Origin: Spirochaetia bacterium
GTDB taxonomy: Bacteria > Spirochaetota > Leptospiria > Turneriellales > JAOUFE01
DNA: 34,517 bases
Direction of reading: 5' to 3'
Assembly: GCA_029858425.1 (NCBI GenBank)
Contig: JAOUFE010000010.1
Location: 1 to 34,517, forward strand
Shown here: piece by piece, positions 24,664 through 32,972 of the stretch
Numbering within the stretch: position 1 is the stretch's first letter
How the letters are laid out: each line of letters opens with the position of its first letter
Position numbers and translations under genes: made by a program
The notes under the pieces: generated by a model
Told to the model about the DNA's origin: nothing
What the model saw: only the letters and a program-made list of their open reading frames with translations
The model's database searches: none

Positions 24664-26721
24664 TCAAGGAATTAACGGTTTTGAATACCCGTTTAGAAGA
24701 ATCAGTTTTTCCTCATTTCTGTCGCGCGTTATCAAAGTAACTTCATCAGGGGCTATTTTCATCTGACCGGAAAATGAAAACTTTCTTGAATTGCCTTCAT
24801 TAGAAAAAAATTCAACTGTTACTGGATAAATCCCGCTCTTTAAATCTATTTCTTTGAAAACAATCAATGGTCTGTCTTTTCGTAAACCCGCAGGATGAAT
24901 GACGCTTTCACCATGAATATCTCCAATTTTGTATTTTAAAATATAGGGATAATACACTTCTCTGCATTCGCGGGATTTTCTCATGTGTTTTGGCTTTGAT
25001 AACATTTCTTTTTCCGACAGGTCACGGCAAATTTCGTCTCGCTGCCCAGCCAGTTTCCAGGAGAACCGGAGTAATCCTGTATTTTCCTTTGTTGGAATAT
25101 AAATTTGGCTTGCGCCAGCAATGGAAATATAAAATAAAAAAAGAAACAGGACTCCCAGAGCTCCATTCCACCGCGATATTTTTTTTCTTGAATTGCCTTC
25201 AATCAAGGATCGCAAATCAAAAAGTTTGTCGTCTCCGCCTGACCAGAAAGAAACTCTTTGTTCGTTTTGAATTTCGGGCAACGTTGGTTTTCTTTTTCCT
25301 TCTACTCTTTCTTCCAATAATGTATTTCCAAATCGAAAAACACATTGCGATTCGGCGCAACTAATCAAGGCCACCCGTGAGAAATGCCCCAGAGCGGAAT
25401 GAATATGCGCCGAATGTAAAATTCCCGTGCAGGGTAATTCATATAATGCATAATTTCCAAAGCCGGATTTTTTCAGGTAGCGATTTACATTTTCATTGTA
25501 CTTGCAGGAAAACACAAGAACATCTTTTTTGGGGGCGCCCTGTTTTTTTTCATTTTCTACCATAAATATTTTTAATTCATGCAGAATATCTGTTCCAACT
25601 TTGCCCTCTGGTCCAATAGCAAAAACCCGGCACGAGGCAGAACAAAGACCACAGCCCACGCACTGGTTTGCATCAATATATGCATATTGTTCATTTCTAT
25701 TTTGCGTATCCGGACGATCCTTCATTTCGATGGCTCCATAGGGACAATCATAATAGCATTGTGAGCTGCCATTGCATTTTTCCAGATTGACTTTTGAAAT
25801 ATATTTTTCCTTTAATAATTTGGGTTTTGGTTTCCAGATCAGAGGAAGCAAGAACAATAAAATCGGCATTCCAAATAAATAAAATGAAAGCATTAATAAT
25901 GCGTTTTTCTTTGAAAACAAAAACCATCCGGAGTAAAATATATCTACGGGAAAGGTTACTCCAAGAGAGAGCAAATCAGCTTTTTGTATCAATGGAGCGG
26001 AGATGATTATAGAAGCGATAAGCAATGTAGCGCCGGATGCGATCATCCTTTTTTTTCCCGGAAAAAAGTCGGGGCGAGTTAACCGCGATGTATGCAGCCA
26101 GAGCATAATAGCCATGCCCAGAGGTATAGCTACATGGGTAAAAAGATTAATAAAGAAAAAGGTGGAATCCGGCTCTTTTTCTCCGCTGAATATCGAAGCG
26201 AGGGCTTCCGAAGAAAAATGTAAATAATCCAAAAGCTGCGCTCCGCGTACAGCAATCAGTTTCGCATGGTTATCCCAAACCATCACATAGCCTGTATATG
26301 CCGAAACAAAAAGTAGTCCTGTATTAAAAACGCCGGTAACCCAACTGAACAGTCGCGGTCCCCACGTCTTGCCTTCTACCATCATTTTGAGGATATGAAA
26401 TGTGATCGTGATCAGCGCAGCATCTGCGCTATATCGATGCATGGCGCGCAACCATCTGGCAAGATAAACCATTTCCTGAATATTCACGATCGATTGATAC
26501 GGATCCGAAATTTTGTAAAAAAAAATCAAGCCTCCCCCGGAGACAAAAGCAGCGGACAGAAAAAAAACTGTCCAGGCTCCGGTTTGCGCAAGAGGATTCA
26601 GGCGGGAGGAAAATATTCTATTTAAACCCGAATTTAAAACAGAATAAAAAAAATTCAGAAAATGTATCATAACCGGATATTTTTTCCGGGAATACATCGA
26701 TTCAGATATTTTTTCAGCCAT
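24664..26721 (-). CDS. Cytochrome b / ferredoxin / FlpD-MvhD fusion protein
   Basis: 685 residues with four parts. (1) Cytochrome b6-like domain about 15-240: two heme pairs on helices, His95-His109 and His196-His210, each 14 apart. (2) Further TM helices to about 295. (3) Ferredoxin domain about 305-370: second cluster complete (CVGCGLCSASC), first cluster CNGSSQCYYDCP with Ser319 replacing the second Cys. (4) FlpD/MvhD-like domain about 398-470: FSCKYNENV, LPCTG, SCAESQCVFRFGN. A final TM helix (about 520-537) leads to an extracytoplasmic beta-rich C-terminus. It likely oxidises or reduces quinone at the membrane and passes electrons through cytoplasmic Fe-S centres. The combination is unusual; it is cotranscribed with the SCO gene (2 bp gap) and the heme-copper reductase. 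Confidence 0.87.
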   Translation of the reverse strand: MAEKISESMYSRKKYPVMIHFLNFFYSVLNSGLNRIFSSRLNPLAQTGAWTVFFLSAAFVSGGGLIFFYKISDPYQSIVNIQEMVYLARWLRAMHRYSADAALITITFHILKMMVEGKTWGPRLFSWVTGVFNTGLLFVSAYTGYVMVWDNHAKLIAVRGAQLLDYLHFSSEALASIFSGEKEPDSTFFFINLFTHVAIPLGMAIMLWLHTSRLTRPDFFPGKKRMIASGATLLIASIIISAPLIQKADLLSLGVTFPVDIFYSGWFLFSKKNALLMLSFYLFGMPILLFLLPLIWKPKPKLLKEKYISKVNLEKCNGSSQCYYDCPYGAIEMKDRPDTQNRNEQYAYIDANQCVGCGLCSASCRVFAIGPEGKVGTDILHELKIFMVENEKKQGAPKKDVLVFSCKYNENVNRYLKKSGFGNYALYELPCTGILHSAHIHSALGHFSRVALISCAESQCVFRFGNTLLEERVEGKRKPTLPEIQNEQRVSFWSGGDDKLFDLRSLIEGNSRKKISRWNGALGVLFLFLFYISIAGASQIYIPTKENTGLLRFSWKLAGQRDEICRDLSEKEMLSKPKHMRKSRECREVYYPYILKYKIGDIHGESVIHPAGLRKDRPLIVFKEIDLKSGIYPVTVEFFSNEGNSRKFSFSGQMKIAPDEVTLITRDRNEEKLILLNGYSKPLIP

Positions 26722-26723
26722 TA

Positions 26724-27665
26724 TTAAATTCCTTTATGCAAAGCATCGCGTATCAAGCCTGAATCAGGATTATTCAACTTGAAAATTATATGCGAATTGC
26801 CGTCAAGAATATATACAAAAGCTGGATGAATAATTTCGCCTGTTTTCTCATTGCGGGAACGCGGAACATTTAGCGCATCAAGCAAACTGTTTATTTTTGC
26901 ATTCTCACGCGAAGTAATGATGCTTGCAAAAGGAGGAAGCTTCCATTCATCGGAAATAACTTTCATCATATTGGGCGTGTCTCTCCACGGATCCAGCGTA
27001 ATGATATATAGGCGAGCTGAATTGTTGGCCTGCTTTTGAGAAACAGCGAGATTAAAATCTTCTACGCCGCGAATACTGTTCTTGAGAATTACAGGACAAA
27101 TGGTCTCACAATGCGCATATGCAAATGTCAAGACTGCCGGCCCCTTGATATTTGCATTCCCAAACAAAGTTTCTCCATTATTATCGTCCATACAAACGAA
27201 AGAAAAGTTCGGCAATGCAATATTGAATTTTGAATAACTTTCAATGGATATTTTGCTTTCCCTGAAAGAATCGTAAGAGATTTTTTTTTCGATTTCCATT
27301 ATTTTTATTTTTCTTATGGCCCAGACAACCTCCCATAAAAATAACACGAAAAGTATAGAAAATATAAAAAAGAAAATGGATATCTTCCCGGAATCATATC
27401 GTATTGTATTTATTACAATTGATGGCGACCAGATAATCAAAATAGCAATGAGCATCATTAATGGGCTGAAAAATAACGTTAGCCAGCCATAACCAGCCGG
27501 CATTCCATTGGCTTTGGCGCCAAAGCAAATACTTCTAACAGTAGACAGCCACCCTGAAGTGTTTGTGGCTATGGGAGAAAATGCAATATACCAAAGGGCA
27601 ATGACCCCAACCATCCAAATGGTTAGCGCCATTGCCCCCGATTTGCTGAATTTTTCCGAATTCAC
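26724..27665 (-). CDS. SCO1/SenC copper chaperone with TM domain
   Basis: 313 residues. The C-terminal half (about 145-313) is a thioredoxin-fold SCO domain with the copper motif CETIC (Cys186, Cys190) and distal His280 (EIIHPAFVYILD), plus ITLDPWRDTP. SCO proteins deliver copper to the CuA site of oxidase subunit II, and the gene follows subunit I by 11 bp. Unlike ordinary SCO proteins with one anchor, this has an N-terminal domain of three hydrophobic helices (about 12-30, 60-80, 95-116), possibly from a separate family. Start is GTG at 27665, with AGGA upstream. It presumably acts on the extracytoplasmic face. Confidence 0.88.
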   Translation of the reverse strand: MNSEKFSKSGAMALTIWMVGVIALWYIAFSPIATNTSGWLSTVRSICFGAKANGMPAGYGWLTLFFSPLMMLIAILIIWSPSIVINTIRYDSGKISIFFFIFSILFVLFLWEVVWAIRKIKIMEIEKKISYDSFRESKISIESYSKFNIALPNFSFVCMDDNNGETLFGNANIKGPAVLTFAYAHCETICPVILKNSIRGVEDFNLAVSQKQANNSARLYIITLDPWRDTPNMMKVISDEWKLPPFASIITSRENAKINSLLDALNVPRSRNEKTGEIIHPAFVYILDGNSHIIFKLNNPDSGLIRDALHKGI

Positions 27666-27676
27666 AAACGTCCTGA

Positions 27677-29394
27677 TTAACCAACCTTCCAGATGGAAGC
27701 AAGCATTTTCCAGTTTACAAAATAATACAGCACAAAACAGACCAGAAAGACAAAAGCCAGAACAACCGTTCCCTTGGCTCCTTCTTTATGCACCTGTTCT
27801 ACATTGGCTCCTGTATAGCTCTGTGCCGGCAGTTTTAGTACTCCCTGTGGAATACCGCTTTCGCCATTTTTTATGGAATCAGCTGTTACTGGCTTACCAA
27901 AAAATACCGTAACGACTGCAATGGTAATAAACATCAATGCTCCCGCAGCTGCCAGTAAACCGCCTATTCCCATAACTGCCTGAAATAAATTAATCGTATC
28001 AGGAAACGGTGGTTGAAATGGCGCCTGGGAAAAAGTAGAGTCCCAATGCCTTCTTGGCACGCCCATGGATCCTAAAAATGTCATGCCCATACCCATTATG
28101 GCAATGCCAAAGCCGAAAAAGTATGGCTGTACTTTTGCCATTCCCCAGAAAGCCACTCTTTTTCTAAAAATCAGCGGGAATACGTAGTAGCTTACGGCCA
28201 TAAATGCAAGAGCCGTGCCGCCGACAACGGTCACATGAAAATGACCCGGAACGCGCAGCGTATTATGCACCATAATGTTAATTTGCTCCGTGCCAATAGT
28301 TACGCCGGTAATCCCGCCCATAAATCCAAAAACAACCAGCGAGATCATCATGCCTGAAAATCCAGGATCGCTCCAGGGAGCCTTGCTGAGCCATTCAAAT
28401 AAGCCATTTTTAAACCCTCGTAACCGCTGCCCCAGCTCAATTCCGCCAGGAACTGTAAAGCCGTGAATCATGCTGGCAAGAACCGCCAGATACATGGCAT
28501 ATGACGTGTTCCATATTTTCCATGCCGGACCCCATCCCGGATCAACCAGGAGGTGATGGGCTGATGCCATTGAGATAAATAAAATATACAGAACAAAAGC
28601 CATTCTGCTGATTTTTTCATTCAAGACTACTCCGCCAACCGTTAAACCTGCCAGCAGATACCATACCGATACCATGGCCGCCACATTGATCTGTTGAGAT
28701 GAATGTCCCAATCCCCAAAACATGAGTCGATACACTTCGGCATCCATGGGCATTAAATCCATAGACCACAACAATGTGGGTATGAATATCAAAGCCCCAT
28801 GCAACAATGTGATAATGGCAATGATACATGCGGTTAAAGCGCCAAATACCACAAGTGGAATAGATCCTTCATATGTTTTATTTTTCCTTGCCACCGCGAG
28901 CGACGCCAAAAATAAAATGCAAACTATCAACGCGCCCACCGCAAATAAAATAATCCCGAGGTAATACAGAGGATCGGCTTTTAACGGCGGATACGAAGTA
29001 AACATCACATCGGCTTTTCCGGAATAAACCATTACGTTTACCAGCAAAGAGCCAACGACCATCAATACAAAACTCAGCCATCCAAGCCCAGGAGCTGGCA
29101 GTCTTGAGTTTAGCAAAACGGGACCGGCAAAGTAAAGAATGGCCATTTCAAAAAAAATAATAAAGAAAATCAGCATGTCAAGCCCATGAAACGTAACAAA
29201 GCGGTAATACATTTCGGGCGATAACAGGTGAAAAATCTGCCAACGCGTCAGCAATATACCCAACGCTGCAATGACGCCAAAAGTAAAAATACCACCGCCA
29301 TTACGGCATTAACCTTTATCAGATTTTCTGCGTTCTTGTCCACTTTTAAACCCGTCACCGGACAAGTTCGAAATAAATTGGTTATACTGCTCAT
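27677..29394 (-). CDS. Heme-copper reductase subunit I, B-family; frameshifted
   Basis: The track ORF (from 29263) lacks the N-terminus. A strong GGAGGAATAAT before ATG 29394 starts MSSITNLFRTCPVTG..., which runs into a stop; one extra base near 29291-29299 (GCGGTGG) joins it to the main frame through GVIAALGILLTRW. The body aligns well with ba3-type subunit I: heme His26 (track numbering), CuB histidines at WGLGHSSQQ (His187) and HHLLVDPGWGP (His236-237), and NTLRVPGHFH. The residue four after His187, the cross-linked Tyr in ba3 (GHPIVY), is Gln191 (GHSSQQ). This suggests altered chemistry, possibly NO rather than O2 reduction. About 13 TM helices. Cotranscribed with subunit II, the small subunit and SCO. 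Confidence 0.88.
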
Positions 29395-29395
29395 A

Positions 29396-29944
29396 TTATT
29401 CCTCCACAATTATTTCGCCGATCATGTTGTGGTGATTGATTCCGCAAAATTCATTACAAATTATGTAGAAAGTCCCCGCCTGATCAGGCGCCATTTTTAA
29501 ACCATAGTCATAACCCGGCACAACCTGAAAATTCAGGCGGGCAGGATACAAACTAAACCCATGATTGGCATCCAGCGATGAAAGGTGAATCGTATATTCC
29601 GCGCCTTTTTTAAGCTTTAAGATCGGACTCCATTGCCACATACGAGCTGCAATATACACATCGCTGCCGGCAGGAGGCTGAACGACAGGAATTCCCTTTT
29701 CTTCACCTACCTGATAATCTTTGATAAATTTGTTTAGCCGGGTTTCAAATTCATCTGCAGTAACACGCGTCCGAATCCCTGCAGGATTTTGTCCGCCTTT
29801 AAAATGCCATAATGGCATCATGGCAAATAAAATCAAACACCAGATAAACGAAATTATCACCCATCGTTTCTCCTGGGCTGGAGCCGGTTTCCACCATATT
29901 CCTTTTACGGGCATTATACCCGAATGCAATTCCATATTTTCCAT
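29396..29944 (-). CDS. Heme-copper reductase subunit II with CuA site
   Basis: 182 residues from the ATG at 29944, chosen because AAGGAG precedes it; the track start (30019) adds 25 residues overlapping the upstream gene. One TM helix (about 28-46), as in ba3-type subunit II, then an extracytoplasmic cupredoxin domain. CuA ligands are complete: His128 (DANHGFSL), Cys163, Cys167, His171 and Met174 (CNEFCGINHHNM). It accepts electrons from a soluble donor, perhaps cytochrome c or a copper protein, and passes them to subunit I. Its stop is 1 bp from the subunit I ATG. Confidence 0.94.
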   Translation of the reverse strand: MENMELHSGIMPVKGIWWKPAPAQEKRWVIISFIWCLILFAMMPLWHFKGGQNPAGIRTRVTADEFETRLNKFIKDYQVGEEKGIPVVQPPAGSDVYIAARMWQWSPILKLKKGAEYTIHLSSLDANHGFSLYPARLNFQVVPGYDYGLKMAPDQAGTFYIICNEFCGINHHNMIGEIIVEE

Positions 29945-29954
29945 ATATGGCTCC

Positions 29955-30128
29955 TTATGGTAAAGTTCCCTTTGGAAGAAAAAGTACTTCGTAGAGACCC
30001 CACAAAGTATAAAAAACAAACATCACAACAATTCCGGCTGTGAGCAAAAGAAATGGACTGTCGAGCATTTTTTGACCTATGGGGATTAAATCAGATTTTT
30101 CCCCTTTTGTTTTAGATTCGTTACTCAT
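29955..30128 (-). CDS. Small single-helix oxidase subunit
   Basis: 57 residues from the ATG at 30128, which has AAGGAGAG just upstream; the track start at 30149 lacks support. A polar N-terminus is followed by one TM helix (SPFLLLTAGIVVMFVFYTLW). Position directly before subunit II and size match the small accessory subunit (IIa-type) of ba3 oxidases. It is the first gene of the six-gene respiratory operon and probably stabilises the complex. Confidence 0.75.
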   Translation of the reverse strand: MSNESKTKGEKSDLIPIGQKMLDSPFLLLTAGIVVMFVFYTLWGLYEVLFLPKGTLP

Positions 30129-30362
30129 ATTCTCTCCTTCCCGTTTCACCGCAGGGAGAAATGTTGAATCGCACTAAAACTGAATTTTGGCAAACCGATT
30201 CCGGTGTGAAAAAACACTCATCCTCGATATAAACAGATACTTTGAGTATATACTTGATTTCTCTTCGCGGCAAATAATCAAGCGCTTCGACAGATGCAAT
30301 GGCTTGAGTATCACAAATCCCTATCAGTTTCCAATATTATTTTCCGATAATATATTATTCAT

Positions 30363-30683
30363 ATGAAGAGCCATTCAAAATTGTACGCGATTATTTTTAT
30401 AATTCTGCTTGTACCCGCGTTTTTATTTTTTTTTAAACCCGAACTAAGCCTGAACAATAAATTTCTCAGACTCAGTTGGGGTCAGGGATTAAATGAAGTT
30501 TCAACCGCTATTAAAAATAAAAAAAGCGGCGAACTTTTCAATAAAATATACGGTAACTTTCAAACAAAGGTTGATCCGGCGTATGCTCGCCAGTCATTGA
30601 AATATAAATACTATGACTATTTAAACCATTCTAAAAATCAGGCGGGAAAGTTTATCCAGAAATGGAAGGTGTTTATTTCATAA
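30363..30683 (+). CDS. Small exported or membrane-anchored protein
   Basis: 106 residues. I do not recognise it. An N-terminal signal peptide or anchor (LYAIIFIILLVPAFLFFF, about 7-24) precedes a short basic, Tyr/Lys-rich domain (KSGELFNKIYGNF, YKYYDYLNHSK). No lipobox Cys. It diverges from the respiratory operon across a 230-bp region that presumably holds both promoters, and ends just before a hairpin. There is no good ribosome site, but reading-frame composition and the clean signal region support it. Confidence 0.6.
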   Translation: MKSHSKLYAIIFIILLVPAFLFFFKPELSLNNKFLRLSWGQGLNEVSTAIKNKKSGELFNKIYGNFQTKVDPAYARQSLKYKYYDYLNHSKNQAGKFIQKWKVFIS

Positions 30684-30698
30684 ATTTTCATTTTTTTA

Positions 30699-30720
30699 AA
30701 GGGGGCTTTGCTGCCCCCTT
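30699..30720. terminator. GC-rich hairpin between convergent genes
   Basis: AAGGGGGC / GCCCCCTT with a 6-nt loop TTTGCT, 15 bp beyond the small secreted-protein stop. A T7 run precedes it on the plus strand, and TTTAAAA follows it on the minus strand. It may serve both converging genes. Confidence 0.5.
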
Positions 30721-30744
30721 CGCTTCAACCGCCGGAATATCATG

Positions 30745-30772
30745 GAAGGGAACGGTTACAACCGTTCCCTTC
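30745..30772. terminator. Perfect inverted repeat near SDR 3' end
   Basis: GAAGGGAACGGTT pairs exactly with AACCGTTCCCTTC around two loop bases. It lies between the convergent genes; no T tract follows, so a role as transcription barrier or short repeat element is possible. Confidence 0.4.
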
Positions 30773-30826
30773 GAACCGCCCGGCGTTTTCCGCTAACCCC
30801 CCGCAATATTGAGTCTGGTAATGCTT

Positions 30827-31591
30827 TTACGCGGCGCCCCATCCGGCGTCGGCATTGATAATGGCTCCGTTTATATTTTTGGAATCATCGGATGCCAAAA
30901 ATAAAGCCAGATTCGCAATGTCCAGGGGTTGTAAAAAAGCCGGAATGATTCCTCCAAATACTCCAGCCCTTTGAGAACCAAAAGCGGATAATTTGTCTTT
31001 AGGCATGGTGTCGGCGATATTGGTAGCCGTTCCTCCAGGGCAAATTGCGTTACATCGAATGCCTTCTTTTGCGTAAAACCAGGCCGTATTTCTGGTTAAC
31101 CCAATAAGCCCGTGCTTGGATGTAGTATAGGCAACACCGGCGGCACCTCCATGTAACCCTGCAGTAGACACCGTATTGATAATCGATCCGCCTTTGTTTT
31201 TTTTCATAAAGGGAACGGCTTTCCTCGTGGCGTACATGGGACCGAAAAGGTTGATCTCGAGAACTTTGTTCCATATTTCATCGGTGACCTCGTCAATGCC
31301 CTGCATATAATCCATGATCCCGGCGTTATTGCAAAGAATGTCTAATTTGCCATAAGCCTCGATTGATTTTTCAACGAGACTTTCTGCTATGGCCTTGTCG
31401 GCAATATTGCCATGTATTCCAATGGCCTCGCCGCCCTTTGCCTTTATGTCAGAAACCACTTTATCAAGGCGTTGTTGATTCCAGTCGCCCAGAATTAATT
31501 TTGCCCCTTCAGAGGAAAACAAATTTGCCATCGCAAGACCCATCCCCGAACCCGCTCCCGTAACGATTGCATTTTTTCCTTTAAGTTTCAT
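30827..31591 (-). CDS. SDR-family NAD(P)-dependent oxidoreductase
   Basis: 254 residues from ATG 31591, which has AAGGAGG at the right distance (the track start at 31612 does not). A classical short-chain dehydrogenase: TGAGSGMG nucleotide-binding loop near the N-terminus, Asp in LILGDWNQ where NAD-preferring enzymes often have Asp, NNAG, catalytic Ser (NTVSTAG), YTTSK with the catalytic Tyr and Lys, and CPGGTATNI after strand 6. It most resembles glucose-1-dehydrogenase/3-oxoacyl-reductase-type SDRs, but the substrate cannot be predicted. Single-gene unit. Confidence 0.94.
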   Translation of the reverse strand: MKLKGKNAIVTGAGSGMGLAMANLFSSEGAKLILGDWNQQRLDKVVSDIKAKGGEAIGIHGNIADKAIAESLVEKSIEAYGKLDILCNNAGIMDYMQGIDEVTDEIWNKVLEINLFGPMYATRKAVPFMKKNKGGSIINTVSTAGLHGGAAGVAYTTSKHGLIGLTRNTAWFYAKEGIRCNAICPGGTATNIADTMPKDKLSAFGSQRAGVFGGIIPAFLQPLDIANLALFLASDDSKNINGAIINADAGWGAA

Positions 31592-31671
31592 ATAATCCTC
31601 CTTACAACACAAAACATAAACAAATTTAGCAGGTCTGTCCAGCTATATACGTTTGGGGTGACGAAGGCTCA

Positions 31672-31719
31672 TTAGCGTGGTTTACGGAACGGACATGTCC
31701 GTTCCGTAAACCACGCTAA
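31672..31719. repeat. 48-bp perfect palindrome, core of the dispersed repeat
   Basis: TTAGCGTGGTTTACGGAACG and the following GACA are mirrored exactly, giving two 24-bp arms without a loop. The outer TTAGCGTGGTTT / AAACCACGCTAA is shared with the hairpin cores of copies D and E, so this may be a core-only family member. The flanks (GGCT ... AGCC) extend the pairing imperfectly. Confidence 0.8.
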
Positions 31720-31730
31720 CAGCCGAAGTC

Positions 31731-31750
31731 AGGGGAAAGACTTTTCCCCT
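31731..31750 (+). terminator. Short hairpin before the FGE-fold gene
   Basis: AGGGGAAA / TTTCCCCT with loop GACT, followed by TCTGTTT. It lies 42 bp before the next start codon, so it may instead be part of that gene's leader. Confidence 0.35.
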
Positions 31751-31791
31751 TCTGTTTGCAATCCGATAATTCCTTAAAATTCCGCAGATAG

Positions 31792-32964
31792 ATGTCGATA
31801 TTAAATCAAATGAAAAAAAGATTTTTTATTTTTTTCCTGCTGATATTAAATCAAAGCTATCCCGTGAATTCAAAGCCGGTTAAGCTCGGCGAAATTAACC
31901 GTATAGATTCGCTTGTGAAAAATGTTGAAATTGTTATATTTAATACGCAATACGAGCATATCCTGAAGTCTACCGACCAATTGGCCGTTTTTGACAGCGA
32001 TAACAACGTTATTGATAATTTAAAAATTCTTTCTTATCAGATTGTAAATCATCAAATCATTGTCCATTGTGCCCCGGCAATCAACATCAAGATTTTATAT
32101 GCAGGACAACAAGTGGGAATAAAATCCATAAAAAAAAGCGAACCTCTATTCAATAAACCATCTGTAACTCCAGCAGACTCCAACAAGGAGATTATAAATC
32201 AGCGAGACAACAGCGCCATGGTTTTCATTCCCCATGGATCTTTTATATTTGGATCAGATATACCCGGAACAGATCATTACACTACCCCCCTGGAAGTAGA
32301 ATTGACCGAAATTCAAAAGCAGTTCGGAGAAAAAAGGAACCGCTATCTTGAGTTAAATTCTTTTTACATTGACAAGTATGAAGTCACAGTAATTCAGTTT
32401 AAAAAATTTCTAAATGAAACCGGCACAGAACCCCCTCTGTTCTGGAATGCAGAGGCAGATCCTGGATTGCCAGTTTCCAATTTAAGTTATAATCAGGCCA
32501 ATGATTATTGCCGCTGGGCAGACAAACGATTGCCCACGGAACTTGAATGGGAAAAGGCCGCCAGAGGCTCTGGAATTTTATTTTCATATTCAAAAGATGA
32601 TCAAACCATGTATCGGGAAAAATTGAATATCTATCCAACTGGACTCGAATTTAATTCCGATGTGTGTGTTACAATGGACACTTCCCATACTCTGACGAAT
32701 GTTTACTCCCTGAAAGATAAAAATTATTATGGAATTTATGGAACATGCGGAAATGCGGCGGAATGGACTTCAAGTTGGTTTTTACCGTATCGCGGAAATT
32801 CGCAAAGCAATGAAAACTATGGAAGAAAATTCAAGGTTATCCGCGGCGGAGCGTATAATCTTGCCAGCAAATGGACAAAGACCTATGAAAGAATGTTTGG
32901 GGGGATTCCTTCTCTTTCTGCTGACTTTCGAGCTGGCGTGCGCTGCGTGAAGGATAACAGGTAG
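31792..32964 (+). CDS. Secreted FGE-sulfatase (SUMF1-fold) domain protein
   Basis: 390 residues. An N-terminal signal peptide (KKRFFIFFLLILNQSYPVNS; an internal Met at codon 7 may be the start) is followed by a beta-rich region to about 140 and a formylglycine-generating-enzyme-like fold: MVFIPHGSFIFGSD, FYIDKYEVTVIQFKKFL, PVSNLSYNQANDYCRWADKR, LPTELEWEKAARG, YGIYGTCGNAAEWTSSWF, KVIRGGAYN and FRAGVRCV. The copper-binding Cys pair of true FGE is not evident, so it is probably a carbohydrate- or protein-binding or otherwise non-sulfatase relative; such proteins are numerous in Leptospira. It forms a two-gene unit with the next gene (8 bp apart). Confidence 0.9.
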   Translation: MSILNQMKKRFFIFFLLILNQSYPVNSKPVKLGEINRIDSLVKNVEIVIFNTQYEHILKSTDQLAVFDSDNNVIDNLKILSYQIVNHQIIVHCAPAINIKILYAGQQVGIKSIKKSEPLFNKPSVTPADSNKEIINQRDNSAMVFIPHGSFIFGSDIPGTDHYTTPLEVELTEIQKQFGEKRNRYLELNSFYIDKYEVTVIQFKKFLNETGTEPPLFWNAEADPGLPVSNLSYNQANDYCRWADKRLPTELEWEKAARGSGILFSYSKDDQTMYREKLNIYPTGLEFNSDVCVTMDTSHTLTNVYSLKDKNYYGIYGTCGNAAEWTSSWFLPYRGNSQSNENYGRKFKVIRGGAYNLASKWTKTYERMFGGIPSLSADFRAGVRCVKDNR

Positions 32965-32972
32965 AAGACGGG

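Noticed and set aside
30160-30240. Short ORF starting near 30169 (about 23 codons)
   Set aside because: Very short, start too close to the GGGAG, in a divergent promoter region; no support as a gene.
31792-32964. Catalytic formylglycine-generating enzyme
   Set aside because: The fold is present, but the characteristic active-site Cys pair is not seen and no sulfatase is nearby.
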